Source: an uncultured Ignavibacteriales bacterium
Lineage (GTDB): Bacteria; Bacteroidota; Ignavibacteria; Ignavibacteriales; Ignavibacteriaceae
NCBI GenBank assembly: GCA_913053915.1
Contig: CAJXGP010000067.1
Coordinates: forward strand, 1-8,229
Direction of reading: 5' to 3'
DNA length: 8,229 bases
Numbering within the stretch: position 1 is the first letter of the stretch; every line of letters starts with the position of its first letter. This document shows, in pieces, positions 6,584-8,229 of the stretch. A program made the translations under genes and the position numbers. The notes under the pieces were generated by a model, which did not search any database, was not told where the DNA came from, and saw only the letters and a program-made list of their open reading frames with translations.

Positions 6584-7838
6584 AAATTATTTTCTTTATT
6601 TTATCTGAATTTTCTTTATTTGCTCTGTAAATTATGCTAATACTTTGATCGTGATAGTTTGTCGAAAGAACATTCGCTAGAGAATGAATTAACGCTACTT
6701 TTTTAGTTTCTGCAATTTCAAGTTCTATTTTTTCTTCCACAAAGTTCTGTTCGATCATGTTTTTCAATTTTTCCCTTAATGCAGAAATATTCATACCTTT
6801 TTCTGCAGAAATAATCACACAATTTTTATATCTGTTTCTTATAAAATCTATTTTATGTTTTCCTCTAACCAAATCAATCTTGTTAAATACTTTCAATTCG
6901 GACTTGCTGTTTGCATTTAAACCTTTCAAAGTATCTTCAACTACACGGATATGTTCTTCGTAATACGGATACGATAAATCGATTACATGCAGGATAATAT
7001 CGGCATCCCGGACTTCATTAAGAGTACTTTTAAACGACGCTATGAGATGAGCGGGGAGTTTTCTAATAAAGCCTACAGTATCGCTTATCAACAATTTTTG
7101 TCCTTTTTCGAATTCCAGCGAGCGGGTGGTTGAATCCAATGTCGCAAAAAGTTTATTTTCCGCAAAAACATCGGCATGTGTAAGTAAATTAAATAATGTA
7201 GATTTTCCTGCGTTGGTATACCCTACAAGCGAGATCCTAATAAAATTATTTCTACCTTGACTTTGAGTTATCCTATGAGATTCAATTTTCTTTAATTTCT
7301 CTTTTAATACACTGATTCTTTTTCTAATGATTCGCCTGTCTGTTTCAATTTGTGATTCACCAGGTCCCTTCGTACCGATACCGCCATATTGCTTTGAGAG
7401 GTGAGTCCATGCTCTAGTTAGTCTAGGTAATATATATTCCAACTGAGCAAGTTCAACTTGAGTCTTTGCTTCTTTTGTTTTTGCACGCAAAGCAAATATA
7501 TCCAAGATTAAACCGCTTCTATCGACTATTTTTTTGTTTATAAGTTTTTCCAGATTTCTTACTTGCACAGCCGAAAGATCATCATTAAAAATCACCAAAT
7601 CGACATTATTTTTTTCCGTTAATTCCGCCAGCTCTTCTGCTTTCCCTTTACCGATATATAAAGCGGGATCGATAGTATTTTTTTCTTGAATTATTTTCGA
7701 AATGGTTTCTGCTCCCGCTGTCAATGCTAATTCTTCAAGTTCATCGAGGCGTTCATTTGCGAAATTTTTATCTTTATCTCTAGTGTGCAGAGAAACTAAA
7801 ATTGCTTTTTCGACCGACTTTTTTGTTATTTCTATCAT
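6573..7838 (-). CDS. hflX: Ribosome-associated GTPase HflX
   Basis: The 421-residue protein matches HflX in length and all parts. Residues 1-195 are the N-terminal HflX domain, ending in a helical region. They include DPALYIGKGKAEEL (57-70) and the signature GGIGTKGPGESQIETDRR (152-169). The GTPase domain follows: G1 GYTNAGKST (206-214), G2 threonine in ATLDSTTR (232-239), G3 DTVGFIRKLP (253-262), G4 NKID (319-322) and G5 SAEKG (344-348). A short C-terminal domain closes the protein. HflX binds 50S and 70S ribosomes and splits stalled or heat-damaged ribosomes. No key residue is missing. The ATG at 7838 has only a weak ribosome binding site. It is the first gene of the likely three-gene run with the ammonia-lyase and the glycosidase. 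Confidence 0.97.
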   Translation of the reverse strand: MIEITKKSVEKAILVSLHTRDKDKNFANERLDELEELALTAGAETISKIIQEKNTIDPALYIGKGKAEELAELTEKNNVDLVIFNDDLSAVQVRNLEKLINKKIVDRSGLILDIFALRAKTKEAKTQVELAQLEYILPRLTRAWTHLSKQYGGIGTKGPGESQIETDRRIIRKRISVLKEKLKKIESHRITQSQGRNNFIRISLVGYTNAGKSTLFNLLTHADVFAENKLFATLDSTTRSLEFEKGQKLLISDTVGFIRKLPAHLIASFKSTLNEVRDADIILHVIDLSYPYYEEHIRVVEDTLKGLNANSKSELKVFNKIDLVRGKHKIDFIRNRYKNCVIISAEKGMNISALREKLKNMIEQNFVEEKIELEIAETKKVALIHSLANVLSTNYHDQSISIIYRANKENSDKIKKIIYER

Positions 7839-7862
7839 TCTTTAAAAAATAATCTTTTTCAT

Positions 7863-7876
7863 ATTTAATATTAAAT
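7863..7876. repeat. Perfect 14-base AT palindrome upstream of hflX
   Basis: ATTTAATATTAAAT reads the same on both strands and is centred about 30 bases before the hflX start, in the 117-base gap after the acyl-CoA synthetase. It could be an operator-like site, but it contains only A and T in an AT-rich gap, so chance is a real alternative. No good promoter or T-tailed terminator was found in this gap. Confidence 0.25.
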
Positions 7877-7955
7877 CAAATCCGGGATAAAATACACATT
7901 TTGCAATATAAACCCCTCCAATAATATAAGAATATAAATTTAGATCAACATTTAA

Positions 7956-8229
7956 TTATGAATTATGTTCTTTTTGATATTGAGCCCGTAAAACTTTTTT
8001 ATCAATTTTTCCGATACCGGTTTTAGGTATTTGTTCAACAATAATAAATTTATCCGGTATTGCCCATTTTTCGATATTGCCTGTTTTAACATGTGCCATC
8101 AGTTTTTCGGAACATTGATCAACTATTATTTTATCTTTCCATTCCGGTTTTGGAACGATATAAGCAACCGGTCTTTCACCCCATTTCTCATCGGGAACTC
8201 CGATAACTGCAACATCGGCAACTTCTTCA
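7956..8229 (-). CDS. Acyl-CoA synthetase (AMP-binding superfamily), C-terminal end only
   Basis: I translated this by hand: the last 90 codons enter from the right edge and stop at TAA 7958-7956. The fragment is the small C-terminal domain of adenylate-forming enzymes. EEVADVAVIGVPDEKWGERP is the usual opening of this domain after the hinge. DKFIIVEQIPKTGIGKIDKK contains the PKTxxGK motif, whose lysine helps form the acyl-adenylate, and VLRAQY follows. These enzymes activate a carboxylic acid with ATP and load it on coenzyme A. The KWGERPVA and PKTGIGKIDKKVLR wording is closest to fatty acid-CoA ligases of the AlkK type, rather than acetyl-CoA synthetase. The true substrate needs the missing N-terminal domain. 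Confidence 0.9.
   Translation of the reverse strand, partial: EEVADVAVIGVPDEKWGERPVAYIVPKPEWKDKIIVDQCSEKLMAHVKTGNIEKWAIPDKFIIVEQIPKTGIGKIDKKVLRAQYQKEHNS

Noticed and set aside
6757..6963. A 68-codon open frame on the plus strand.
   Set aside because: It is antisense to the GTPase domain of hflX, which is intact.

Overview
The window is AT-rich bacterial chromosome, and every supportable gene lies on the minus strand, so the genes read from right to left. It points to the FCB group, most likely Ignavibacteria or a close relative in Bacteroidota/Chlorobi. The best evidence is the secreted glycosidase, whose C-terminal domain opens with YQNYPNPFNP, a type IX secretion (T9SS) sorting domain opening very common in Ignavibacteria. 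The secreted M1 peptidase belongs to a Bacteroidota-style lineage, and Shine-Dalgarno sequences are mostly weak. This lineage call is inference from the proteins alone.

Layout in the order of transcription: (1) 8229-7956, the last 90 codons of an acyl-CoA synthetase (AMP-binding superfamily). (2) After a 117-base gap, a tight three-gene run: hflX (7838-6573), a histidine ammonia-lyase family gene overlapping it by 11 bases (6583-5018), and a secreted GH5 mannanase-like glycosidase (preferred start 4998, end 3529). (3) After about 200 bases with a candidate promoter, rmuC (3321-1951). (4) A gap of about 380 bases holding a GC-rich inverted repeat that looks like a dispersed element. (5) An uncharacterised protein with an N-terminal four-cysteine cluster (1568-840). 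(6) A 481-base stretch with no credible gene but one diverged direct repeat. (7) The first 119 codons of a secreted M1 family metallopeptidase (from 358 off the left edge).

The genes do not form one obvious pathway. HflX is a ribosome-associated GTPase, RmuC is linked to DNA recombination and repair, and the peptidase and mannanase are exported degradative enzymes. The ammonia-lyase has no hutU, hutI or hutG beside it, yet is translationally linked to hflX and adjoins the glycosidase, which is the oddest arrangement here. I see no CRISPR array, tRNA, rRNA, transposase, phage gene or defence cassette, and no convincing new multi-gene system. The items most worth a second look are the orphan ammonia-lyase, the cysteine-cluster protein and the intergenic repeat.
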